Position numbers and translations under genes: made by a program. Positions 44,399 through 53,339 of a stretch of DNA of 64,000 bases are shown in pieces. Source of the DNA: Branchinecta lynchi (taxonomy: Eukaryota > Arthropoda > Branchiopoda > Anostraca > Branchinectidae); contig JAKZAP010000010.1 of assembly GCA_023053575.1 (NCBI GenBank), positions 21,450,628 to 21,514,627 on the forward strand, read 5' to 3'. The notes beneath the pieces are model-generated. The model was given only the letters and a program-made list of their open reading frames with translations. It made no database searches and was not told the origin of the DNA. The first letter of the stretch is position 1, and each line of letters begins with the position of its first letter.

Positions 44399-45235
44399 AA
44401 TTCGGCTGTCCTCCCACAAAACCTAGTATCTGCATTTATTCAAACAATGTTTACAATGATACGTCAGCTACGATTCTTCATCAGCGATGCTAGTATCTGC
44501 ACCTGAGTAGCTTCCGAGAAAAAAGTGAAAACTTTGTTTGTTAAAGCTGCTTTTTTTTCGTTAACAGTCAGCAAACTAATGTATTCTTGTAAACAATACA
44601 GTGATTATGCTGCTAATTTTGTTGCTGATGGAGCATAGGTTTGCAAATTTATAGTATATACACTGTCAGAAGTTTCATAACAGATTGCGCATAACACTTT
44701 CAAGATAACACCTTTTCACTTAGAAATAATGTGTTATGGCCAATTAAGTTTATACTATTTCGTGCCTAGATCTCCAACAACACTTTTAATAGGTAAAAAT
44801 ACTACACTGTTAGAAGTTACATAACGACAACAGTCGAGACAACAGTAGGATGCGCGGTTTCAACAGATAACACTTTGGGATGGTATCTTTTATGTTTCTT
44901 TCGTTCCCGTTAGTATTTTTACCAATTTGTTGGAGTCTAGGCACGAAATAGTGTAAACTTAATTGGTCATAACACTTTATTTCTAAGTGAAAAGGTGTTA
45001 TTCTTGAAAATGTTATACGCTATCTGTTATGAAACTTCTGACAGTGTACAATCTAGGTAAAACCCGAAAATAAAGTTGAGACCTTGTGTAGATACTAGGC
45101 GAGATCTAAGAAACTAAGCCTCATAGAAAAATTCTGATAGAACCATTGGATTCCTCGTGGTCTGATTAGGTGGGATCCGCTCTTAAATAAAATTTGTTTT
45201 TTAGATACTAGGTTTTGTCGGAGGACAGCCGAATT
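44399..45235. mobile_element. DNA element with AATTCGGCTGTCCTCC termini, hosting a nested MITE
   Basis: Left end AATTCGGCTGTCCTCCCACA with AACCTAGTATCTG; right end the complement (AGATACTAGGTTTTGTCGGA, GGACAGCCGAATT). 837 bp including the nested hairpin element 44661-45046. A partial inverted paralogue lies at about 56222-56425 without the nested insertion. Confidence 0.7.
44661..45046. mobile_element. Hairpin MITE, CACTGTCAGAAG family, TA target
   Basis: Arms CACTGTCAGAAGTTTCATAA and TTATGAAACTTCTGACAGTG are perfectly inverted at the ends, with further matching arms (AACACCTTTTCACTTAGAAA, AATTAAGTTTA.ACTATTTCG, GTGCCTAGA). TA flanks on both sides. The centre carries an extra, related terminus (CACTGTTAGAAGTTACATAA). 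Confidence 0.85.
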
Positions 45236-45336
45236 GGCGAACCCATGAAACATGAAACAGCCTTCTCCAAGCAAATAAAGCTACTCTGACTCATCATCAC
45301 CGTTGGCTCATGGTGCCAAGCAACCTATGCTACGTC

Positions 45337-45402
45337 CTGGTGTAACCGACGAGAGTATCGGTTACACCAGGTACCGATGGTGTAACCGATACCATCGGTA
45401 CC
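45337..45402. repeat. Two adjacent perfect hairpins
   Basis: CTGGTGTAACCGA and TCGGTTACACCAG (45337-45370, 13-bp stem), then GGTACCGATGGT and ACCATCGGTACC (45370-45402, 12-bp stem). They share the GGTGTAACCGA word, so they look like one microelement folded twice. Confidence 0.8.
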
Positions 45403-45502
45403 GGTTAAAGTACATTACTTTAAGTAAGAGCTGTTCAACGCCAAAGCCCCTAACTGGTCACAAGAACATCTGGTTGTGTTTTCCACGGAATCATTTTCAT
45501 TA

Positions 45503-45809
45503 CACTGTAAAAAGTCTCTCCTTTATCGGACTTTAGTAGTTGTGCGTCACCGATTTCGGACAATTTTATTCCTAATTCGGATAATTAAAATCCGAATTCG
45601 GAGAGTTATAATCAGATGCAACATAAAAACGCTAGAATGCAAAATACTGCAATATACTCTGCAGTATTTTGCATTCTAGTGTTTTAATCCTGCATCGGAC
45701 TACAACTCTCCAAATTGGGATTTTAGTTCTCCGAATTAGGAATAAAAAATGTCCGAAATTGGTTAACCGCAACTGCTATAGTCCGATAAAGGAGAGACTT
45801 TTTACAGTG
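45503..45809. mobile_element. 307-bp near-perfect palindromic MITE, TA target
   Basis: Ends CACTGTAAAAAGTCTCTCCT and AGGAGAGACTTTTTACAGTG. Arms stay complementary almost to the centre, where GCAAAATACTGCAATATACT and TCTGCAGTATTTTGC meet. TA flanks. Transcripts would form a ~150-bp hairpin. Confidence 0.92.
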
Positions 45810-46096
45810 TAGCTGCATTTTTTGCCTTTTCTCCATAGGTCGGTTAACCTACCTATTTGCCACTAATGACCGTTTTTTCGTCTCGCCACTCCGTTCGGTG
45901 CTTTTTGACCGCTTCGTGTCAAAAAGCACAGACCCAGTCCTAAGATGGAGCCCTTTAAATAAGGAATGTTATTCACCAAGCATTCACGAGGAATTAATAC
46001 CAAATAAAAATCAAAAGAAAAACAAAAACAAAAAGAGATGGGCACGCTGTTTACAACTTGCAGAATGCTACACTCGCCATATCATGGACAGTCATT
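45810..46096. other. Unassigned intronic sequence
   Basis: Contains a small inverted pair GGTGCTTTTTGACC / GTCAAAAAGCAC (45897-45931). Confidence 0.4.
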
Positions 46097-46515
46097 GAGA
46101 TAGATAGATAGATAGAAAGTTTATTGTAAACATCGACTTTCGTGGCTATAGACCATATTTGCGATTATTGTAAAAATAAACAGAACAAGTTGCAACACAT
46201 GTTGTCCGCCTAGAACTTACCAGTCGTTCTGGTGGATTTCTAACATTTTGGCAGGGGAAAGGGAGGATCTAGGAGTGTAGAGGATGAGATATCATGGCCG
46301 AACCGAAGTCAGTGCTAAGCTCTTTTCTGCGCTCCAGCACTGTTTTGCGGTTAAAGTGTTTTAAAAGGTAGGAGTATGGAAGCTTCGATCCACTATGAAT
46401 AATAAGAAGAACCCGCTTTTGTATTCTTTTCAATTTATCTCTTTGTCCCTGCAATAATGAAAAGTGCCAAACAGGAGCTGGGTATGCCAGGGTGGGCCTA
46501 ATGAAAGAAGTATTA
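46097..46515 (-). mobile_element. 5'-truncated LINE 3' end with (TCTA)n tail
   Basis: The minus strand reads TLAYPAPVWHFSLLQ (one frame), then, after a shift, QRDKLKRIQKRVLLIIHSGS, KLPYSYLLKHFNRKTVLERR and KELSTDFGSAMISHPLHS: the RT thumb/tail pattern (LeriQkRalrii, lERR.eL). The strand ends in a TCTA tetramer run at 46097-46114. Confidence 0.82.
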
Positions 46516-47389
46516 ACTCGTAATAGGTGACACTGGGGTATTTTTCATTTTTGAAAGGAGTTTTAGATTTTATAATACCGCATTGGCACGTTTCAGCATG
46601 TTCTAACAGTGCGCTTCCCAGTTTAGATCTGGGGTTATGGTAAAACCCAGTAGCTATTTTCTCTGCCTCCATTTTTTGATGGTATTTCTCTTTGTATTTA
46701 GAGGCCGCGAATGAGGTAACGGCTTTAAGCGGTAAAAATATATTCACTCAAGCGGATGAGACCGACGATAAATTGGCTTTATTGCCCGACAAGTATTCGC
46801 TCGGAAACCGGTGAAACCCAGACACTTAAAAAAGTAAAAGTCTTGTCAGTTTAGTTTGGGTCAAAACCTCCAATAAATATTTACCTCTCGAGATCACGCC
46901 GATACTTTTGTTCTTGTTTTTTAGTGTAGCCTAAATTCGGGCGTCGGAATTTTACGGTCTGGTAAAACGCTCAAGATTGCTAGGCCGTCAAATGAGATTA
47001 TAGTCACGAAAATCACTTATCTAAGAATCATTCTGCACCGAGCCCTTTCTCTGTCTAAGATTACTGTCGCCAATTGCGACAAAAGTTGGAGCAAAGTTCT
47101 CATTGTTTCTGCGACGCAACGAAACACTTGGACGAAGATCCTTCTTGCAAGGAATTTCCTTGGCTGAATAGAGAATCTAATTTCCTTTCTCAAAATGGTA
47201 TTCAAGGTTGCACAAAGGAATTTTCATTGTTGTCGAAAGGTCTAGTGTAGTACATTACCGTATACGCGGTGAATTTCCTTTTCGTGCCGGGAATGGTAGA
47301 TGATTTGTCATTCTATTAAAGGAACCAGGATACGAAATAGTGTCTTAGACATTTGGACTAGCTCGTATAGTCTAACCTTTATAGTTTCT
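46516..47389. other. Unassigned sequence with an element A fragment
   Basis: 46765-46850 carries element A words (GCCCGACAAGTATTCGCTCG, AAAAGTAAAAGTCTTG). A minus-strand frame (46747-46510) with HAETCQCGIIKSKTPFKNEK abuts the LINE and may be a relic of unknown type. Confidence 0.4.
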
Positions 47390-47575
47390 TTACGAAGTGC
47401 TCGAGCAAGAGCTTTAAATGCTTGCGCAAACCATATGATAACTCGATTCGTGGTATAGGTTTTGGTATTGTGTTTAGTGCGTGTATACATTTTCTGTAGT
47501 TTCTTTTCTTTTTTTTCTGTACTCCACTTTTTCCCTTTTGTAAGTGGGCAAAAATAAATAAATGTATATATCTCT
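47390..47575 (+). mobile_element. LINE 3' tail
   Basis: AATGCTTGCGCAAACCATAT, GATTCGTGGTATAGGTTTTG, TGTACTCCACTTTTTCCC, then GTGGGCAAAAATAAATAAAT. Same family as 20630-21012; a related tail lies at 48945-49040. Confidence 0.6.
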
Positions 47576-47749
47576 TTACATTTTTCGTTCTGGTGTCACT
47601 GACGTTCTGCGAAAGAAGGAGATCAGAATGATGAGATCATGTTATTTAAATATGCAAAGCACCTGCTCCACTTGTCGAGATTATGCCATACCATTCTTTA
47701 ACGGAGAAGTTCAAAATTCAAGATGCAAGTGTTACCCTTCGTCGCTATC

Positions 47750-48480
47750 AGCAAGACCAAAGGTGTCGATGGGATCCCAAAAATCTAATTAAATTGGGTC
47801 TTGTCTTTGCCAGATCTAGTCTTCGCCAGGCTAATCATCAGAGAAACCAAGTTCAGATATACCTCTATAAGCCATATCTGTTTTGACGATACTGACCAAG
47901 ACGTCCTGCTTTACTTCTGCCAAGTTTCCGGTTTCACCCGAATTCCGAGCGAACTACTAGTCCAGCAAAAAAAGAAAATTCAGAAACGAATCCAGCGTAT
48001 CTCCTTATCCCTTTAAAGAACATCTAATCAACGTTAAATAAGTTGTTCGGCGAGAAAATGGTTTTCACCGTCGTGTTCAGCATGTCCTCTTACCTCTTAA
48101 TAGAACATTAAATCAACTTCAAATGAAACTTTTACTTTTAAGCAACCTTCCGGTTTTGGCCGGATTCCGGACGAACTACTTGTCCGGCGAGAAAATGGAT
48201 TTCACTATCGTGCTCAGAATGCCTTTTTACTCCATTATCGACTATCACATTAGCTGTTTAAAAATATTTTGTTTGTCCCTTAATTTGAACCCCCTCACCC
48301 ACCCCTAAGTGTTGGGGCTACAGAGCCCATCTACGAACTTGATCTTACTCTTGACCCAATGAATCCTCACACCAAGTTTCATCAAAATATCTCATTCCCT
48401 TCGAGAGTTATCGTGCTTACAGACAGACGGACATTTTTGCGTTGTCATAGGCATCCCTCTGTCACAGAACTCGAATTACC
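47750..48480 (-). repeat. Element A, minus strand
   Basis: Right-end motif (AAGACCAAAGGTGTCGATGG, GATCCCAAAAATC, TCTTCGCCAGGCT), satellite units (GGCCGGATTCCGGACGAACT), then the leader (ACCAAGTTTCATCAAAATAT, CCCTTCGAGAGTTATCGTGC, ACAGACAGACGGAC). A full inverted copy of the 59.3-60.2 kb arrangement, shorter inside. Confidence 0.78.
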
Positions 48481-49180
48481 AAAGTTCCATTAATCAACAG
48501 AACTAAAGTTCTTATGTGTTGAATATAATAGTTTATAGAAAAGTATTCTGTGCGAAATTATCTTCTTTTATATTACTATTAGGAATTGAAGTATTTTCGT
48601 ATTTAAGTGTAATAGATAAATTGTTACATTGTTTTGAAGTAATGTGGGTCTACTTTTCGAGTTCTGCGACAATTAGTATTAAGTCCAGAAGTGTATAGTT
48701 GTAAATAAGAATAAGAAGATCTATTGTGAATACAATAAGTGTTTTAACCACTCTCTGTTTAGGGCTTATTTTTGTAGGTTCGGGCGGCCTTGGAATAGCT
48801 TTGAGTTGGCAAAGGGTTGATAGCTTTAAAACCCGTCCGTACTGTCGCTAGTTGGCTATGTCCTCCACTTACGTTTTGAATCATTGACAACAGGGCCCAA
48901 CCAGCGCACGACGTTCTACACTGCTTCCTGGCCAAAGACTGAAATTAAGTGTTTTTTTTGTGTTTGTTTATGTATTTTCTACATTTACTCCGCGTTCTGA
49001 AAATGGCGGGTCAAAAATAAATTACTTACTTATATACATACAACATGTGACGGCTAATAGTCAACGAGTCATGAGTACTTTGCCCGCAGTGAAGTGCGAA
49101 GTCTGATAAAGAAGCTGCTTATTGTCACGGAAAATGTGTCCCCAGAACCTTTCCTAAGCCCAGAGGGGTCCATTTCTTAT
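48481..49180. other. Unassigned sequence with a LINE tail
   Basis: 48945-49040 (TTTACTCCGCGTTCTGAAAA, GGCGGGTCAAAAATAAATTA) is a LINE 3' tail on the plus strand; the rest is unassigned. Confidence 0.4.
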
Positions 49181-49792
49181 GTTGCGTTTTTTGGACGTAG
49201 TTTCGCTTAAAAGCCGTTTTATTTGTCCATTCCATTTGCTGTAGTTTTGAACCTGAAAGTACGGAGCTCAAACTACAAACTACCTCGCCGACGTAGTTTG
49301 TAGTGTTGGGCGATATTCGATATCGATAACGATATATCGATATATCGGACCAAATATCGATATCGAATATCGAAACGTAAATATCGATATCGAAAACAAT
49401 ATTTTTTCATTCATAATTATTGTAAATAATCCAACGTAACCTAAATTTATATATCCGAAATTGGAGCAATATGTCTTCGTAATTCAGTTCTTATTTATTC
49501 AGAGTTTGAGATGATGCAAGATGCTATTTAACGACAATTTCGTTAGTAAATTTTGGCGAAACGAGACGTATCCTATAGCGAAACATACTAAAGAAATATC
49601 GATATCGATTATCGAATATCGAATATCGAAAGTGAAAATATCGATATATCGATGTATCGAAAAATGCAAATATCGCCCAACACTAGTAGTTTGACTTTTC
49701 GGAAACAAGAACTCAATAAAACGCAAGTAAGACAAAACAAGAGCCAAACTACAAACTTTGACGAAACAAAAGTGAATCCAATAAAACGCAAC
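49181..49792. mobile_element. MITE with GTTGCGTTTT termini, hosting a hAT MITE
   Basis: Left GTTGCGTTTTTTGGACG, right TCCAATAAAACGCAAC. Flanks share TTAT/TTTAT. Inverted internal words (CAAACTACAAACTAC, GTAGTTTG) surround the nested element at 49301-49685. Confidence 0.7.
49301..49685. mobile_element. hAT-type MITE with exact 8-bp target duplication
   Basis: 385 bp. The termini TAGTGTTGGGCGATATT are a perfect 17-bp inverted repeat. The flanks GTAGTTTG (49293-49300) and GTAGTTTG (49686-49693) are identical 8-mers, diagnostic of hAT transposition. Subterminal arms are built from ATCGATAT/TATCGAAT repeats, which could be transposase-binding sites. No coding capacity. Confidence 0.93.
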
Positions 49793-49808
49793 TTTATACA
49801 GTTAAGGA

Positions 49809-50169
49809 CCATTTACACAGAGGGTATTTTTCTCCGGAGACGGAAGGGGAAAGGGTTCACACGGTACACGGGTATTGTTCAAGGGAGAATACTGTCATGT
49901 GGCGATTGATTCCAAGGTTGCAAAGCTCAGGATATCTATCTACAAGGGACAACAACATGTGTCCATTTGGATCACTTTTATATGGACATAATCAAAATTG
50001 TTGCGCGAAAATCCAATTTTGTTTTTGCTGACGTCGAAGAATACCCTTCGACAAACAAATACCCGGGTAAAAAGTTCGGGAAATTGAAGTCCAAAATACC
50101 CGGGGATTTGTTGCTGTTGCGGGTAAAATACCCGTGGAGTACGGGTAAAAACCCTCCGTGTAAACGTAG
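49809..50169. mobile_element. MITE abutting the exon B acceptor
   Basis: Left GACCATTTACACAGAGGGTA; the right end's complement is CTACGTTTACACGGAGGGTT. The interior repeats the ACCCGGGTA/TACCCGGG/CGGGTAAAATACCCG palindrome. The right end stops about 13 bases before the splice acceptor. Confidence 0.72.
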
Positions 50170-50182
50170 CTTTATTTTCTAG

Positions 50183-50327
50183 ACCCAAGCCATGCGAATA
50201 GTTCGGACTGTCGGCCAAGCTTTTGAAGTTTGTCACAAGTTGACAGGTCCTATGAACGATGACAACCAATCAGACGCTGGCAGTGACAAAACAGCAAGCG
50301 CTGACGCTCCAAGGAAAGACGCCATAA
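50183..50327 (+). CDS. NOS1AP: NOS1AP (CAPON) exon B: C-terminal PTB helix and linker
   Basis: Acceptor CTTTATTTTCTAG; 145 bases read [20 protein letters not shown], then [20 protein letters not shown] and DAPRKDAI, ending in phase 1 at the donor [27 protein letters not shown] is identical to the NOS1AP C-terminal PTB helix I recall from vertebrates; this helix flanks the peptide-binding groove. The following acidic Ser/Asp-rich linker is poorly conserved in the family. It follows exon A (phase 0) in the long isoform and possibly the 38792 exon in an alternative one. The next exon should begin in phase 1 downstream of 50328 but was not found in the remaining 13.7 kb. The poly-pyrimidine tract is short and follows a MITE. 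Confidence 0.95.
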
Positions 50328-52350
50328 GTGAGTGGAGACAATTTGTCACGTTGCCATCAGTCTAGTTTTCTTCCGGGACGGTTCAACTTTTCTCATGACC
50401 TGGACCTTCCCAGCGCAATATACTTCTTTGTCACTGATTTTTGATTCATTGTTTACTTCTCGTAACCGTCCGGAAGCATTCCTTTTGGAGGAATCCCGTC
50501 CGGCCGAAAATTGGTTGATTGATTTTGCAAAAGATTTGAAACAAAAATTTCTATCAGACGCTTCGTAGTTTTATGTTTGGTATACAGAATTAAATCTAGA
50601 TAGTGTTTGAAAGAAGAGATGGTAGATGAGATTACAAATTTGGTGTAAAAGTAGCGGAATTGCCTTGCGGATGAAACAAGGACTAGGAAGAGGATGAATT
50701 TATCAAAAATATGACATGAATTATTTATTGTCATGATTATTATAGGTATTCTTGGCCGTTGAACCTGATACAATATAAACTGGAACATTGAATATTGGAA
50801 AAAATTAAAACGACACCAGTCCCTAAAAAAAAAAAAACTAAACCTTGTTTACCGAAAATTCATAAATTGCATTTCAGAGCCATTTAAGATGTAACCATGA
50901 TGTGGCGCTCCTACGGCTGATGGTGATGGAACCGAAAATATTTTTGTAATTGGGAATTATAGTCAAAGATCCAAGAAAATAGGGAGACTCGTGAAAAGGA
51001 TAAACATAACTTGATAAATGTTTTGATGTTGTACAGGAAATGAGTCAATCAAGCAAGGGCAAAAAGATACACTAATTAAGACGTAGAAATGAAGAAAAGT
51101 CAGAGCCCCGACCTCCTAGAAGACTGTCTGGAACAAAAAGGTTCCAGAAGGAACTAGAAAGGTGCATGTCATTACAAAGAGGTAACAAAATTTACTGTCA
51201 AAATGCAAGACGTCTTTGGAGAAGATGATCTGTAACCTCTTCTTGAGAGAGGTGGTCTCTCATTCAAAAGACTTCTTTACGTAGCCTGGCAAGTCTCCAT
51301 ACCTTCAGGTAAATTCGAGGTGGAAAAAGGCGGAGATCTGCTCGGTTTGAAATCGTAGCAAAAAAGATGGATCCGTCCATCACCACAAGTATTTCTCTTG
51401 TTGCGAGAATCGTGTGGGAAGTCGTAGCGATGACCCACAATAAGCTAAGACTTGCCAGAAAATCTTCCAGTGAATAATGATAAGTTGGGATAATAGTCCC
51501 TGCGACAGTTAAGACTGAGAGAGCCACCAAAGATAATAGAACGTTCAGAAGTGGAGCGTTGAAAATGTCTTACGCAAATTATTTATTTCTTGTTAGAAAG
51601 GGAACAGATGAAATGACGTCATCGTGGTGAATTTCTTTTGCTTTGTTCTTGACTGGCTTAATCATCATCTATTGCCTTAATGGACTCCTCTTGCTTATTG
51701 TGCCTTTTATAATATACCTAGCTCCCTTATGGAATTGTCAGCTTCCAAAATCCCCACCTTTCTCCATTGTTTCGTTTTGTGCCGACGAATTTTATAGCGC
51801 ATTTCGGCCGTGCCAAGTTTCACCCGTAACATAGCTTAAAGTTTGCCGGGATCTTCAACGTCCGCTCACAACTCTATATGAGAATCTTCTGTTCGAGACT
51901 TATTTCATTTGCTTGGTTTTCCCACTTCTTAACCACGGCGCATTCAGATTTCAAACGTTTTGCACCCAGCCGCCGCGTCGGAGAGCAGGAAAGCTGGATA
52001 GAGTCGACAGGCGTTAACAATAAAAATCTCTACATTCAGGTGGAAAGTAATGTTATTTTCGAGAAATGTTTTTTCTGATCCATTTCGTAGTGAACAGATC
52101 ATTTCTAGTAAGAGTTGTACTTTAAATACTCCTTGAGCTCAAGCTGACTGAGAAATATATATTCAAACAATGCATAAAAGGAATATGTCAGCGATATTTC
52201 GGACCTTCTTGGCAAGGGTCCTCGTCAGGCTGTCGAACTTCAGGGTCAACGCTGGGGAAGGAATTAACCTGGAATAAACAGCTGGCACTTCTACCGACTA
52301 TAAATATCATATTTGGGGAAATTACTTTTTAATACCATTGTAGGGAAACA
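50328..52350. other. Downstream NOS1AP intron, unassigned
   Basis: No repeat or exon recognised. An 88-codon hydrophobic minus frame (51530-51264) has no family motif. A poly-A run lies near 50826. Confidence 0.4.
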
Positions 52351-52351
52351 A

Positions 52352-52680
52352 GACCAAATGTTTCTTCGGGATCCCAAAAGTTAATATTTGATCCAGACAA
52401 TACGGTCTTGTAGATATCCGGTCTTCGCCAGACTCCTTAAACATTTTACAATCAAAATTTAGAGACAAATTACGGCCAATGGCGTTGATCTTAGAGGACC
52501 AAGTTCAGCATGTGTGTTTACCCCTATAGCCTAAGTCATATCTACTACGAAAATTCCTTCCTTTTGCTTCTGCCAAGTTTCCGGTTTCGGCCGGATTCCG
52601 GGCGAAAAACTTGTCTAGCAAACAAATAAAAATCATATCGAGTTCAGCATGTCTCCTTACCCCTACATCAAACCTGTAAT
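52352..52680 (-). repeat. Element A right end, minus strand
   Basis: AAACAAGACCAAATGTTTCT, CGGGATCCCAAAAGTTAATA, GTCTTCGCCAGACTCC, and a unit GGCCGGATTCCGGGCG. Confidence 0.75.
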
Positions 52681-52682
52681 CA

Positions 52683-52925
52683 CCTTTTATAAATAGTGAA
52701 CTGATAGACTAAAATGCTCCTCAGCCGGGATTTGAGCCCAGGACCCTCTGGTTACAAGGCAGTCACTCTACCGACTGTGCTACCGAGTGTCTTGCGAACA
52801 GAGTTCGCAAGCCACTACAATAGTCTGGTAGAAGCCGGCCACAGGAACAGTGATCCCGCTCGAAGGCAAATTCAGCTAACCAGTTCACATCCCCATGTCA
52901 CGGAAATTAATACATAGATGGCACT
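52683..52925 (-). mobile_element. SINE with tRNA-like segment, copy 1
   Basis: Homologous to 53060-53295 throughout: AATAGTGAACTGATAG, ATGCTCCTC, the tRNA-like block 52718-52789, GAACAGAGTTCGCAAGCCAC, TAGTCTGGTAGAAGCCGGCC, CAGTTCACATCCCCATGTCA, CATAGATGGCACT. More diverged in the tRNA part than copy 2. Confidence 0.75.
52718..52789 (-). tRNA. Diverged tRNA-Thr-like sequence in SINE copy 1
   Basis: Aligned with 53089-53160: A-box TAGCACAGTCGG (degraded), anticodon loop CTTGTAA (TGT) and B-box GGCTCAAATCC. Mutations in the A-box and stems mark it as a pseudogene. Confidence 0.6.
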
Positions 52926-53059
52926 ACCATAATCAATTTTTCGAATATAATTTAGAAGTCTAGGACTCCATTGTCGGAGCCACGTAGACATACGAGCCAA
53001 CCAAATAAAACCAAATATATAAATTTAATGGGGAAGATGCCCTTGAGATGGAAACATTT

Positions 53060-53295
53060 TATGAATAGTGAACTGATAGAAAAAATGCTCCTCCGTCGGG
53101 ATTTGAACCCAGGACCATCTGCTTACAAGGCAGTCGCTCTACCAACTGAGCTACCGAGGGGCTTGTGAACAGAGTTCGCAAACCACTACAATAGTCTGGT
53201 AGAAGCCGGCCATAGGAACAGTGATCCTGCTCGAAGGCAAATTCATCTAACCAGTTCACATCCCCACGTCACGGAAATTAATATATAGATGGCAC
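53060..53295 (-). mobile_element. SINE with tRNA-like segment, copy 2
   Basis: About 235 bp in the same orientation as copy 1, some 140 bp downstream. In minus orientation it begins AAAGTGCCATCTATATATTA, carries the tRNA-like block near its 3' end and finishes with TTCTATCAGTTCACTATTC. Confidence 0.78.
53089..53160 (-). tRNA. tRNA-Thr(TGT)-like sequence, SINE-borne pseudogene
   Basis: 72 bases on the minus strand fold as a tRNA: A-box TAGCTCAGTTGG is an exact consensus match, the anticodon arm is CTGC-CTTGTAA-GCAG (anticodon TGT, threonine), and the B-box GGTTCAAATCC is close to consensus. The acceptor stem has mismatches at pairs 1 and 6 and the T stem ends in a C-A mismatch, and the same sequence is embedded in a repeated ~235-bp unit. 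It is therefore more likely a SINE segment than a working tRNA gene. Internal pol III promoter boxes are intact. Confidence 0.65.
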
Positions 53296-53335
53296 TTTAC
53301 ACAAGGGTACAAGTCCCTTGTGTAAAGTGCCATCT
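53287..53335. repeat. Perfect 21-bp inverted repeat with 7-base loop
   Basis: AGATGGCACTTTACACAAGG and a final G at 53287-53307, loop TACAAGT, then the exact complement at 53315-53335. It marks the junction where the SINE end meets the opposite-strand element A. Confidence 0.92.
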
Positions 53336-53339
53336 GTGT

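Larger units (their letters stand above)
5432..50182 (+). other. NOS1AP: Inferred 44.75-kb NOS1AP intron
   Basis: Bounded by the consensus donor GTAAGT at 5432 and the acceptor TTTATTTTCTAG ending 50182. Both exons are in phase 0 at this junction and their peptides are contiguous in NOS1AP homologues (KKK then SQAMRIV in vertebrates). The intron holds most of the transposon load of the window and a candidate alternative first exon at 38792. That no further exon sits inside the long-isoform intron is inferred from the contiguous homology. Confidence 0.85.

Noticed and set aside
46510..46747. Frame with HAETCQCG, considered as a zinc-binding exon
   Set aside because: Runs out of frame into the adjacent LINE and lacks paired Cys/His spacing.
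51264..51530. Hydrophobic 88-codon minus-strand frame
   Set aside because: Looks like a membrane segment, but the composition follows from T-rich intron; no start context, splice sites or family match.
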